The position numbers and the translations under genes are program-made. The notes below the pieces were generated by a model. That model saw only the letters and a list, made by a program, of their open reading frames with translations. It was not told the DNA's origin and did no database searches. DNA of 64,000 bases from positions 124,001 to 188,000 of the forward strand of contig JAJCXR010000004.1 of the NCBI GenBank assembly GCA_029263315.1, given 5' to 3'. Shown here one piece after another: positions 1 to 7,625 of the stretch. Numbering within the stretch: the first letter of the stretch is position 1; every line of letters begins with the position of its first letter. The DNA comes from Acidobacteriota bacterium (lineage in GTDB: Bacteria > Acidobacteriota > Thermoanaerobaculia > Multivoradales > J023).

Positions 1-159
1 ACCCTAGAATTCACCCCGATCGATCCTGAGGTCGCCGAGCACAAGTTTTATGCGCCCGGTATTGGCCTCTTCCTGGAGGTGGATCTGACCACCGGCGAGA
101 CGGCGCAGTTGGTGGATTGCAATCTGGACCCCATCTGCGCTTCACTGCCGGCTCCTTGA
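1..159 (+). CDS. C-terminal end of an unknown protein (partial, 5' end outside window)
   Basis: Frame 1 is open from the first base to a TGA at 157-159 and gives 52 residues that read like real protein (…KFYAPGIGLFLEVDLTTGE…, ending …CNLDPICASLPAP). The string K-[FY]-Y-A-P-G-[IV]-G resembles the tail of small conserved hypothetical proteins that end in a beta-rich domain; that resemblance is from memory and unproven. It converges on the M36 peptidase gene at 363, with a strong hairpin between them. Function cannot be given from this fragment. Confidence 0.6.
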   Translation, partial: TLEFTPIDPEVAEHKFYAPGIGLFLEVDLTTGETAQLVDCNLDPICASLPAP

Positions 160-243
160 GCTCGGAGGTCGGCACTGAACCGGTCATCCAGTAGAGGGTG
201 GCCATGGCCCAGGATCCCAAAGTGGCACCTAACAAAAAGTGCC

Positions 244-287
244 AACAAAAAAGTGCCTGGCACCCCAAAATGAGGTGCCAGGCACTT
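244..287 (-). terminator. Rho-independent terminator-like hairpin between convergent genes
   Basis: Perfect 14-bp inverted repeat, AAGTGCCTGGCACC at 251-264 and its complement at 274-287, with a 9-base loop. Read on the minus strand it is followed by a T-rich run (complement of aaaaaa at about 246-252), so it suits termination of the M36 gene ending at 363. Shorter partial copies of the arm lie on both sides (about 225-245 and 294-300), giving a nested structure. The arm sequence is a palindrome type that is often dispersed in bacterial genomes, so it may also be a REP-like repeat. Confidence 0.6.
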
Positions 288-362
288 CTGACTTGGCATT
301 TCTGACTTGCTCTTTTTAGCCTACCCATGCCGCGGAGAGCGCCGCGACCGGATTAGCCGAAA

Positions 363-2741
363 CTAGACACCGCCCGCTGAGTTGGACCATAGGGTGACAT
401 CGCCGGATTCAAAGCCGTCGTTGAAGAGCCCCGCCTCGCAGCCCAGGGGCACATCGAAGGCTTCGACCTCATCGCCGACGTTGATGGTGCCGCTGCTGGC
501 ACTGACCCCGAGGCCGCGCTTGGCGAAACCACGCCAGATCTCACATTGGTTGTCGCCACCGTTGTTGACCATGTCAGCCATCAGGATGGCGTCGCGGGCG
601 TCGGCGAAGGTGGGCAAGCAAGGTTGCAGCTTCATGCCGTCGAGCACCAATTGGATGGTCAGGTTGTTGCCGCCGGTGCCGCTGTAGAAGTCGGCATCGA
701 AACCGTGCTTGTGAACCAGCTCCCAGTACACTTCCCAAACCATGGCCATCCAGATCTCGCCGACACCATGGGGCACGTTGGTGGTGCCGATGGCGAGGTA
801 GGTTTGCGGATTGACCGCCAGGTCGGTGGAGTACGGGAAGTTGCGGATGCCAACGCCAGTGTCGTCGCGGAATTGCACGTAGTTACCGACGCCGCGGGCC
901 TGGGTGGCCGTGTCGGAAGGCACGGCGGACAGTACCAGGGCCCAGAAGTCACTCCAGCCTTCGCCCGCCTGCTCGGCACCGCCGAGGCAGCCGGAGTTGG
1001 CGGGACCGCCGGTCAGCCGGTTGCTGATGCCATGACCATACTCGTGGTTGACGATGCCGTTGTCGTTGTCGCTGTCGCGATTGATCGGTGTCAGCAGTGA
1101 CAAGGTGCCGTTGACGCCGGGGGTCGGCAGCTCGGCCTTGACCAGGTTGCCGTCGGAATTGCCGATCATGATCGACGGGATGGTCACCATGTTACCGACG
1201 GCGCCGGGACCCATGTTGAAGACGCCGTCGCCTTGCAGGTTGATGACGACGGCGCCGATGGCGCCGGCCATTTCGGCATTGAGCACCTTGACACCAAATT
1301 CGCAGTTGCCGCGGTCGACCACGGCGATCAGGCCGTCGTAGGCGCCGGCGGGGGAGGCTTCACAGCCATCGGTGTTGCTGGCGCCGGCACCGTCGTCCAC
1401 TTGGATGAAATCGCCGGTCAAACCACCCCCGGTCAAGGGGGCTCCAAAGGAGGCGCCGCCGGCATCGTACTCGCCAGCGATATTGACCGGAGTATTGACC
1501 GTCAGCTTGCCGGGGGGCGTCCAGACGAACATCTGCATGCGACCGCTGAAGCCGTCGGGAGGGGTGCTGAAATTGGCATTGTTGGTGCCGGAACCGTCTT
1601 GGGCATCGGCCTGGACCGGATCGTTACCGGAACCCATGCCGGTGTAATTGAGGGTCTGGAAGTTACCCGCCGCCTCGTCGAAACCGTACAGGTAAGTGAC
1701 GTCGTGAATGATGTTGTTCATGTAGAACAGGTTGACGATGGCGGCGTTGAGGTTGTCACCGTCACCGGGTTGCATGGCGGGATCCCAAGGGAAGTTGAAA
1801 TCCAAGGTGGCGCCGCCATCGGGTCGGCTACCGCCGGAGTTGTTGGCGTCGAGATCGTCCTGGGCGACCACGTTGTTGCCTTGGGTATCGGTGAACTCGG
1901 CACCCGCGGCGCCATCGGTATCATGCCAACCGAAGGGCGAAGCCGTCGGGTCCGCCGGATCGACGACGGTCGATTGCACGCCGCCGTTGTCATCGGGGTT
2001 CTCCGCCGGAAGCGGGAACACATCGTAGCTCGGGCTATTGCCTTCGCCTTCGTAGTCGGTCCAGTTGTCCTGCGACAGGACCTCACCGGTCAGGGCGTCG
2101 ACATGCAGATTCCACCAATCGGGGCTGTCGACTCGGTTGATCACCGTGTCCCAAACCAGGCGCACACCGTCCTCGGTGATCAGGTACTTGAGTTGCACCG
2201 GAATGGGGTCGCGGGAGATGTCGGCCTTCGAGAAGGTGGACTCGGCGACGCTACCACCCTTGTTGCTCAACAGGGTGAGCTCGCCCACCTCCATGCCCAG
2301 GTGGGCGGCGGCGCTGGTGATGGCCGCCTCAGGGGCCAAGGACGGCGTGGTGGTATTGATCTGCCCGGCGAGGTCGGCGGCGAAGCGGTTGCCAAGACTG
2401 ATGATCGAGCCGTCACCGGCGACATTGATATTGATCAAGCCGTTCCACACCGGAATACCGGCGTGCCGCTGGTTGAAGTAGATGTGGGTGACGCCGTTGT
2501 GCCGTGTCTGGTAGTGGTCGCTGACCACCATGTCTTGGAGGTCCTCGGCGGTCAGTCCCAAGGCCGCATGTTGGCTGTTGAGATACGCCTTGGCTAGGTC
2601 GAGGGGCGCTCCTTCTTGGGGACCGGTGAGGAAGTGGATCGGATTGGCCTTGGCGTCTGGGGTGGCAGCCGCCAGTGGTGCGCCCAGAGAGACGAGAAGA
2701 AGGGTGACTAAAATCCCGGTGAGAAATCTCTGCTGCGTCAT
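363..2741 (-). CDS. Secreted M36 (fungalysin-type) zinc metallopeptidase with inserted PA domain
   Basis: 792 residues. The start is the ATG at 2739-2741, with GGAG eight bases upstream; the preceding TTG codon is a poorer choice. A signal peptide spans about 1-27. An FTP-like inhibitory propeptide region (about 40-210) is followed by the M36 catalytic region, which contains the zinc motif H566-E-Y-G-H570 and a downstream G-E-G-W-S-D-F segment that supplies the third ligand. A protease-associated (PA) domain, with D-R-G-N-C-E-F, sits within the catalytic region just before HEYGH. The last residues carry an F-N-D-G-F-E-S-G-D-x-x-x-W-S motif shared with the second M36 protein at 3867-7157. Likely an extracellular protease used for protein breakdown. 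The family call is secure; the substrate is unknown. Confidence 0.92.
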   Translation of the reverse strand: MTQQRFLTGILVTLLLVSLGAPLAAATPDAKANPIHFLTGPQEGAPLDLAKAYLNSQHAALGLTAEDLQDMVVSDHYQTRHNGVTHIYFNQRHAGIPVWNGLININVAGDGSIISLGNRFAADLAGQINTTTPSLAPEAAITSAAAHLGMEVGELTLLSNKGGSVAESTFSKADISRDPIPVQLKYLITEDGVRLVWDTVINRVDSPDWWNLHVDALTGEVLSQDNWTDYEGEGNSPSYDVFPLPAENPDDNGGVQSTVVDPADPTASPFGWHDTDGAAGAEFTDTQGNNVVAQDDLDANNSGGSRPDGGATLDFNFPWDPAMQPGDGDNLNAAIVNLFYMNNIIHDVTYLYGFDEAAGNFQTLNYTGMGSGNDPVQADAQDGSGTNNANFSTPPDGFSGRMQMFVWTPPGKLTVNTPVNIAGEYDAGGASFGAPLTGGGLTGDFIQVDDGAGASNTDGCEASPAGAYDGLIAVVDRGNCEFGVKVLNAEMAGAIGAVVINLQGDGVFNMGPGAVGNMVTIPSIMIGNSDGNLVKAELPTPGVNGTLSLLTPINRDSDNDNGIVNHEYGHGISNRLTGGPANSGCLGGAEQAGEGWSDFWALVLSAVPSDTATQARGVGNYVQFRDDTGVGIRNFPYSTDLAVNPQTYLAIGTTNVPHGVGEIWMAMVWEVYWELVHKHGFDADFYSGTGGNNLTIQLVLDGMKLQPCLPTFADARDAILMADMVNNGGDNQCEIWRGFAKRGLGVSASSGTINVGDEVEAFDVPLGCEAGLFNDGFESGDVTLWSNSAGGV

Positions 2742-2891
2742 CAAGTGTTCTCCTTGCTGGGCACCGTCCGCAGGACGGTGCCGCTGATTGTCGCTAGGCC
2801 TGGGTGGCGCTAGATCTCCGAAGATGTGGATCCCAACAACGAGGTTGCCAGAAGATAGAAGCTGAAACTATATCTGGATTCGTTGGGCGCG

Positions 2892-3212
2892 TCATCCGTG
2901 GATGTGCGCGGTGTGAAGCGCTTGCTGACGGCGTCGCCGCCCCTCCAGCGCTTCGATGCAGCTGTCGAGCTGGCGCCGCATGGCGTTGTAGCGCGTGTAG
3001 GCGTCACCGCCTTGACCCCGCAAGGCTTCGTAGAGCACCAACTCCGGTTCCGCTTGATTCTTGGGGTAGTCGGGGATCGGAAACCCCAGGGAGCGGAGGC
3101 GGCCAGCAGCAGCGAATAGGGCGAGGGATGCCGGCGTTTCCCGTTCTGCGGAAAGATCGAGCAGGCCTTGTCGAATCCATTCTGCGCCGGGCAGGTCGTC
3201 GGTGATAGTCAT
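2892..3212 (-). CDS. Small conserved protein paired with nucleotidyltransferase-fold gene
   Basis: 106 residues, helical, no signal peptide or membrane segment. Features include W-I-R-Q-G-L-x-D-L near the N-terminus and a Y-T-R-Y-N-A-M segment near residue 75. Its ATG (3210-3212) overlaps the stop of the upstream gene (TGA 3209-3211) by four bases, so the two are translationally coupled. Small proteins of this look are, to my memory, regularly found next to DUF6036-type nucleotidyltransferase genes. The pair has the size and layout of a toxin-antitoxin-like cassette, but no biochemical role can be assigned from sequence. Confidence 0.75.
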   Translation of the reverse strand: MTITDDLPGAEWIRQGLLDLSAERETPASLALFAAAGRLRSLGFPIPDYPKNQAEPELVLYEALRGQGGDAYTRYNAMRRQLDSCIEALEGRRRRQQALHTAHIHG

Positions 3213-3736
3213 CCTTGCTTCCTGAGGAAGTCGAAGACTCGCTTCTCGAAGACTTCTGCGTCGAGCCCGGGGAAACGAATCAGCTGAGGCCGTATCTCCT
3301 CGAATGCTGACTTGATCTCTTCGGCGGAGACCAGTTGTCGGTCGATCATCGCAGAGACATCGAGGAGGTCACGCTCGTGGGCTCGCGCCAACTTGGCCAG
3401 CGCCTGGGCTCGGAAATCATAGTGATAGAACTCGACCTTCCCGTGGCGGGTGACAAAACGAGAGTGAGCATCCCAGTCCGCAAGTGAAGGCAAGAATTGA
3501 TCCGGCGAGGCCAATTCGATATTGACATCCAGCCGGTTTTTGAGCTCGGCAATGGCTTGAAAGATGCCCCCTGGTTCGGGCTCTAGCTTGAGATCGACAT
3601 CGACGGTGCTGTCTCTCCACCCTTCCAGCAGGGCTGATGCGCCTCCCGTCAAATAGATTTTGCCGGGGCTGCGAGCTCGTAGCCCGAGCTCGCGAAGGAG
3701 CAGTTGGAGCTTTGAAGAGTCGAGAGCTGAGCGCAT
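3209..3736 (-). CDS. Nucleotidyltransferase-fold protein (DUF6036-like)
   Basis: 175 residues starting at the ATG 3734-3736; a longer open frame upstream runs into the terminator of the next gene and is not coding. The N-terminal part reads K-I-Y-L-T-G-G-A-S-A-L-L-E-G-W-R-D-S-T-V-D-V-D, the pattern of minimal nucleotidyltransferases: a G-G-[AS]-x-A loop, then D-x-D at about residues 47-49. The remainder (L-A-K-L-x-R-x-x-x-R-D-x-x-D-V) matches the C-terminal helix segment of the same group. It is the first gene of a coupled pair with the 106-residue gene. The role could be nucleotide transfer to RNA or protein, as in toxin-antitoxin modules of this fold; that is inference. Confidence 0.75.
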   Translation of the reverse strand: MRSALDSSKLQLLLRELGLRARSPGKIYLTGGASALLEGWRDSTVDVDLKLEPEPGGIFQAIAELKNRLDVNIELASPDQFLPSLADWDAHSRFVTRHGKVEFYHYDFRAQALAKLARAHERDLLDVSAMIDRQLVSAEEIKSAFEEIRPQLIRFPGLDAEVFEKRVFDFLRKQG

Positions 3737-3813
3737 GGCTGCATAATACTGCGCCGTTGTGGGGCTGTCCAAAGAGGGACAGGGCCCAAGGGACGCTGGG
3801 AACCAGGGGGAGA

Positions 3814-3841
3814 TGAAAAAGGGGAGGCCGAAGCCTCCCCT
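3814..3841 (-). terminator. Rho-independent terminator of the second M36 gene
   Basis: AGGGGAGGC (3820-3828), CGAA loop, GCCTCCCCT (3833-3841). On the minus strand the stem is followed by TTTTTC, a standard intrinsic terminator 26 bp past the M36 stop at 3867. An outer, alternative pairing of GGAACCAGG (about 3809-3817) with CCTGGTTCC (3839-3847) is also possible. Confidence 0.8.
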
Positions 3842-3866
3842 GGTTCCTCTAGCGATGGGCATCGCC

Positions 3867-6800
3867 TCAGGGCATGGAGCTGCTCCACGCCGAGACATTG
3901 CCGGCCTCGAAACCGTCGTTGAACAGCCCGCCGCTTTCGCAGGACTGGACGGCGACATCGTCCACCCACCAACCGGGATGGTCGACGCTGGAGTCGGTGG
4001 CCAAGCGGAAGCGGAACTGGACGGTATCGCCGGCCCAGGCGTCGATGTCGACGACCGATTCCAGCCAATCCTGCGGATCGCCACACCAGGCGTTTTCACC
4101 GCCGATGGGGTTGCTGAAGCTGGTGCTCACCAGACCGTCGTACGGATCGGTCAGCAACTCCGCCTCGAGACGGGTCCAGGTGGTGCCGTCGGTGGAGATT
4201 TCCACCACCGCACCGTCGAAGCAGGCGGTCCCAGAATCCTCGATCTCTTGGTAATTCCAAAAGCGCAAGGTCAAGGGAGAGCCGGCCAAGGGCAGGACGA
4301 TGCTCGGCGACACCAAGTACTGGTCGGCGACGCTACTAACATTGTCGGCATGGAAGGCGCTGGTGCCGCTGTGCACACGATCACTGGCCAAGGCCCAGGT
4401 ATCGGTGCCGGTTCCAGCGCTGCTGGTCCAGCCGGTGGCTCCGGATTCGAAGTCGTCCTCGAAGTCCATGGTCGGGGTCACACCGATGGCGCAGTCGCCG
4501 GGTCCGGTGGTGGTGACGAAGCTGAAGGGCGCCGTCGCCGCTTCGCTGCCGCAGGCGTTGTCGACCGACACCCGCCAGTAGTAGGTGGTGGCCGTATCGA
4601 GACCGAGCATCACCGAATAGCTGTTGACCTCGAGGCCACTGGCGGTTTCGACAATGTCCATGAAGGCCATGTCGGTGGCGATCTCCACGGAGTAGGTGCC
4701 GCCGTTGGGGGCGGCGCTCCACTCCAAGGTGGGGTTGATCGACACGTTGCCTTGGCCATTGCTGGGGGCGGTCAGATTGATGGTGCCGGGGGCGGCATCA
4801 AAAACCACCAACTCGACCCCGGAGTCGAAGGTGGTGACGGTGTCGTCGCCACGGATATCGAAGGGGTAGGTGCCGGTGGCCAGACCGCCGGTGCTGCTGA
4901 GGGTTAGCGTCGTCATGCCCGGGGCGGTGGCGACCGGGTTGGGATCGAAGGAGCTGGAGGTCCCTGCCGGGGCCCCCACGGTGCTCATGGTGACCGGCGG
5001 CGTGAAGGCTCCGCCGATGGTGACGTCGTAGACTGCGTCGTCACCGGCACAGATCTCGATCGACGACGGAGCGGTGCCCAAGAAGTCACAGGCCACCGGG
5101 AAGTCGAAGGCTTCGACATTGTCGCCATTGGTTCCGCTGCTGCCTTGGGCAGCGCTGACACCTAAGCCGCGACGGGCGAAAGCTTTCCACAGGATGCACT
5201 CGTTGGCACCCCCGGTGAGGTTGACATCGGCCATCAAGATGGCGTCACGGCCGTCGACGAAACCCGGCGAGCAGGCTTGCAGCTTCATGCCGTCCATCAC
5301 CAGTTGGATGGCCAGGTTATTGCCACCGGTGGTCCAGTCACCATAGACATCGGGATTGAAGCCGTGCTCGGTGACCAAATCCCAATAGGCCTCCCAGATG
5401 ATCGTCGACCACACGAAACCGATGCCGTGGGGCACTGACAGACCACCACTGGTACTGCCGTAGGTGAAATTGTTGGTGGCGAAGTCGGTGGTGTAAGGGG
5501 CCGGGCGGATGCCAGGCCCGGATTCAGGCGGTTGGCCGAGGGCATAGGTGCCCAAGCCGCGCAGGGTGGTGGCCGCATCGCCGGCATTGGCGGTCAACAC
5601 CAGGCCGAGCCAGTCGCTCCAACCTTCGCCCATCTGCTCGCTGTTGTTGAGACAGCCGACGTTGCCGGGACCACCGGTCAGCCGGTTGGAAACGCCGTGG
5701 CCGTATTCGTGGGTGATGATGCCGCTGGAGAAATCGCCGTCCCGGTTGGGGGTGGTGCTGGTCCAGGTGAACATCTGCATACGCGGGTTGCTGCCATCGG
5801 ACGGGGTCGAGAAGTTGGCGTTGTTGGTGCCCGCTCCGTCTTGGGCTTCGGCGTTGACGCTGTCGCTGCCGGCCCCGCCATTGCCGTAATTGTTCTCCTG
5901 GAAGTTGCCGCCGGCCTCGTCGAAGCCGTACTGGTAGAGCACATCGTGGATGATGTTGTTCCAGTAAAAGAGGTTGACGGCTGAAGCGGCGCCATAGGCG
6001 GTGGGTCCGTCGTTGATCAAGTCCAAGGGCACCAGGGCGCCAGTGAAATCGAGACTCGCCCCGCCATCGGGTTCCCCGGCATCGGGAACGTTGTTGGCGT
6101 CGCGATCCAAGTAGGCATGCACATTGTTGCCTTGCGGGATGGTGAATTCGGCGCCGGCCGTACCGTCCGTGTCATGCCAGCCGAAGGGTGAGGCGGTGGC
6201 GTCGGCAGGATCGACGACGGTGACTCGACCGCCCTCCGCATCACCGGGGGGAACGTCGTCGCCCGGGTCGCTCGGATCGTTGTTTTCGTAGGGATACTCG
6301 GCGGGAATCTCAAAGGCCGCGTAGGAAGCGCCGCCGGCGCCCTTGTCACGGTTGGGAGAGGCGAAGACTTGCGACGAACGCCGCGGCGCGGTGCCCTCGG
6401 CGGCTTTGCCTTGCGGTGCTGGATCGCCCCAAGCATCGTGGATGACCAAGTCGACCTTGTCGAGGATGTCACCGGAATGGGCGTCGACATAGATCTGCCA
6501 GAGATTGGAGGTGGCGATGATATCCAGCTCCACCTTCCAGGCCAAGCGGACGTCGGTGGCCGAAACCGGCAGCCAAACGAGCTGTGCCGGGATGTCGGAG
6601 GCCGAGACGTCGCCGTCACCGAGCAAGGTGTGGCGGCTGCCTTCCGGCTTGGCCTGCAACACTTGGAGGCTCGGGGGCGCGTCGAGGTCGATGGCGGTGA
6701 TGGCCAGGCGGGCCGCCTCCACCGCGCCGAAGGACGGCGTCGGGCCGTTGGTGCTGCCGCTGAGGTTGGAGAGGAACCGGTTGCCGAGGCTGAGGATCCG

Positions 6801-7157
6801 ACCATCCCTCGCCACGTTGACATTGAGGATGGCCCGCTCGACGACGATGTCTTGCCATACCTGCTGCAGATAGACATGGGATAAGCCGCTGACCTCGGTG
6901 CGATAGGAATCGCTGACCACCGCCTCGGCGAGGTCGGCGGGCGTCAGGCCCAATTGATTGACATGTTGCTCTACGAAGCTGCTGGCGATGTCCACCGGAG
7001 CGCCACTCCGCGGGGCGCTCAACGGTTCGATGACGCCGGCCTCGGCCAGCGATGGGCCCTGGTGGATATAGCGTTCCTGCCCCAGGGCGGGAATCGCCAA
7101 GCCCAAGGACGCCACCAAGGCGCTGATTCCAATGATTGCGATGCACTCTCTTTTCAC
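3867..7157 (-). CDS. Secreted M36 (fungalysin-type) zinc metallopeptidase, large, with C-terminal Ig-like and MAM-like domains
   Basis: About 1,096 residues. Two GTG codons at 7158-7160 and 7155-7157 can start it; AGGAG lies seven bases from the second, which I prefer. Signal peptide at about 1-27, then an FTP-type propeptide and the M36 catalytic domain with H483-E-Y-G-H487 and a later G-E-G-W-S-D-W segment. Unlike the paralogue at 363-2741 it has no PA insertion. Downstream lie an Ig-like region (about 690-790), a fibronectin-III-like region with T-Y-Y-W-R-V (about 795-885) and a MAM/concanavalin-like domain (about 900-1070). It ends in an F-N-D-G-F-E-A-G-N-x-x-x-W-S motif. Probably an exported degradative protease. 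An intrinsic terminator follows at 3814-3841. Confidence 0.92.
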   Translation of the reverse strand: MKRECIAIIGISALVASLGLAIPALGQERYIHQGPSLAEAGVIEPLSAPRSGAPVDIASSFVEQHVNQLGLTPADLAEAVVSDSYRTEVSGLSHVYLQQVWQDIVVERAILNVNVARDGRILSLGNRFLSNLSGSTNGPTPSFGAVEAARLAITAIDLDAPPSLQVLQAKPEGSRHTLLGDGDVSASDIPAQLVWLPVSATDVRLAWKVELDIIATSNLWQIYVDAHSGDILDKVDLVIHDAWGDPAPQGKAAEGTAPRRSSQVFASPNRDKGAGGASYAAFEIPAEYPYENNDPSDPGDDVPPGDAEGGRVTVVDPADATASPFGWHDTDGTAGAEFTIPQGNNVHAYLDRDANNVPDAGEPDGGASLDFTGALVPLDLINDGPTAYGAASAVNLFYWNNIIHDVLYQYGFDEAGGNFQENNYGNGGAGSDSVNAEAQDGAGTNNANFSTPSDGSNPRMQMFTWTSTTPNRDGDFSSGIITHEYGHGVSNRLTGGPGNVGCLNNSEQMGEGWSDWLGLVLTANAGDAATTLRGLGTYALGQPPESGPGIRPAPYTTDFATNNFTYGSTSGGLSVPHGIGFVWSTIIWEAYWDLVTEHGFNPDVYGDWTTGGNNLAIQLVMDGMKLQACSPGFVDGRDAILMADVNLTGGANECILWKAFARRGLGVSAAQGSSGTNGDNVEAFDFPVACDFLGTAPSSIEICAGDDAVYDVTIGGAFTPPVTMSTVGAPAGTSSSFDPNPVATAPGMTTLTLSSTGGLATGTYPFDIRGDDTVTTFDSGVELVVFDAAPGTINLTAPSNGQGNVSINPTLEWSAAPNGGTYSVEIATDMAFMDIVETASGLEVNSYSVMLGLDTATTYYWRVSVDNACGSEAATAPFSFVTTTGPGDCAIGVTPTMDFEDDFESGATGWTSSAGTGTDTWALASDRVHSGTSAFHADNVSSVADQYLVSPSIVLPLAGSPLTLRFWNYQEIEDSGTACFDGAVVEISTDGTTWTRLEAELLTDPYDGLVSTSFSNPIGGENAWCGDPQDWLESVVDIDAWAGDTVQFRFRLATDSSVDHPGWWVDDVAVQSCESGGLFNDGFEAGNVSAWSSSMP

Positions 7158-7625
7158 CACGCATCTCCTTCTTGTTGCTTGTCAAGGCGTTGGGTCGGTC
7201 GAGCCGGAGATGGCTGGCCGAGCCTCGGACGGTACCTCGTTTGTGGGTGACGCTGATCGTAGACGCAAGGAGGGTTGAACCCAGATGAAAGCGCAACGCC
7301 CGAAGATGTCGGGTGGGACGCCCCTGCTCCGCTCGGGGACATTGCGGCGACACACCACGCTGGGCTCGTCGCAAGGAAATCTCGGTCGAGGTCGAAGGCG
7401 TGGGCACCTGGGGGAGGACTCGCAACCTCCAAGGATGCCTCGGTAGCCGAGAGCCAAGACTGAGGGAACCTTTCAGATCAATGGGCTGGATGTTATCCGT
7501 CGCCGTCGTCGGTGGCAAGCGGCCAATCTGTCGCCGGTGGTGAGTGGCCGATCTTTCGCCGGTGGCAAGCGGCGGCCAATCCAAGGGGCCTTCGCCACTT
7601 CGAGCCAGTGCTGGGTGGGGCGACG
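7158..7625. other. Intergenic gap with a triple 25-bp direct repeat
   Basis: No credible gene on either strand; the open frames here are antisense or frame-shifted shadows. The part next to 7157 must hold the promoter of the M36 gene, but I cannot pick out convincing -35/-10 boxes. Around 7508-7582 lie three tandem imperfect 25-bp units, listed separately. Confidence 0.6.
7508..7582. repeat. Three tandem imperfect 25-bp repeats
   Basis: Units at 7508-7532, 7533-7557 and 7558-7582 follow the pattern GCCGGTGGCAAGCGGCCAAT with a few changes per unit. They sit just beyond the stop of the membrane-protein gene (7626, minus strand). Arrays of short direct repeats with such a core occur at the ends of IS21-type insertion sequences, so this could be a remnant end. 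No transposase is nearby, so that is only a suggestion. Confidence 0.55.

Noticed and set aside
1233-2597. Long plus-strand open frame (454 codons) opposite the M36 gene
   Set aside because: Exact antisense of a well-supported peptidase; composition is Gly/Val/His/Asp-rich as expected for a high-GC shadow frame, with no ribosome-binding site.
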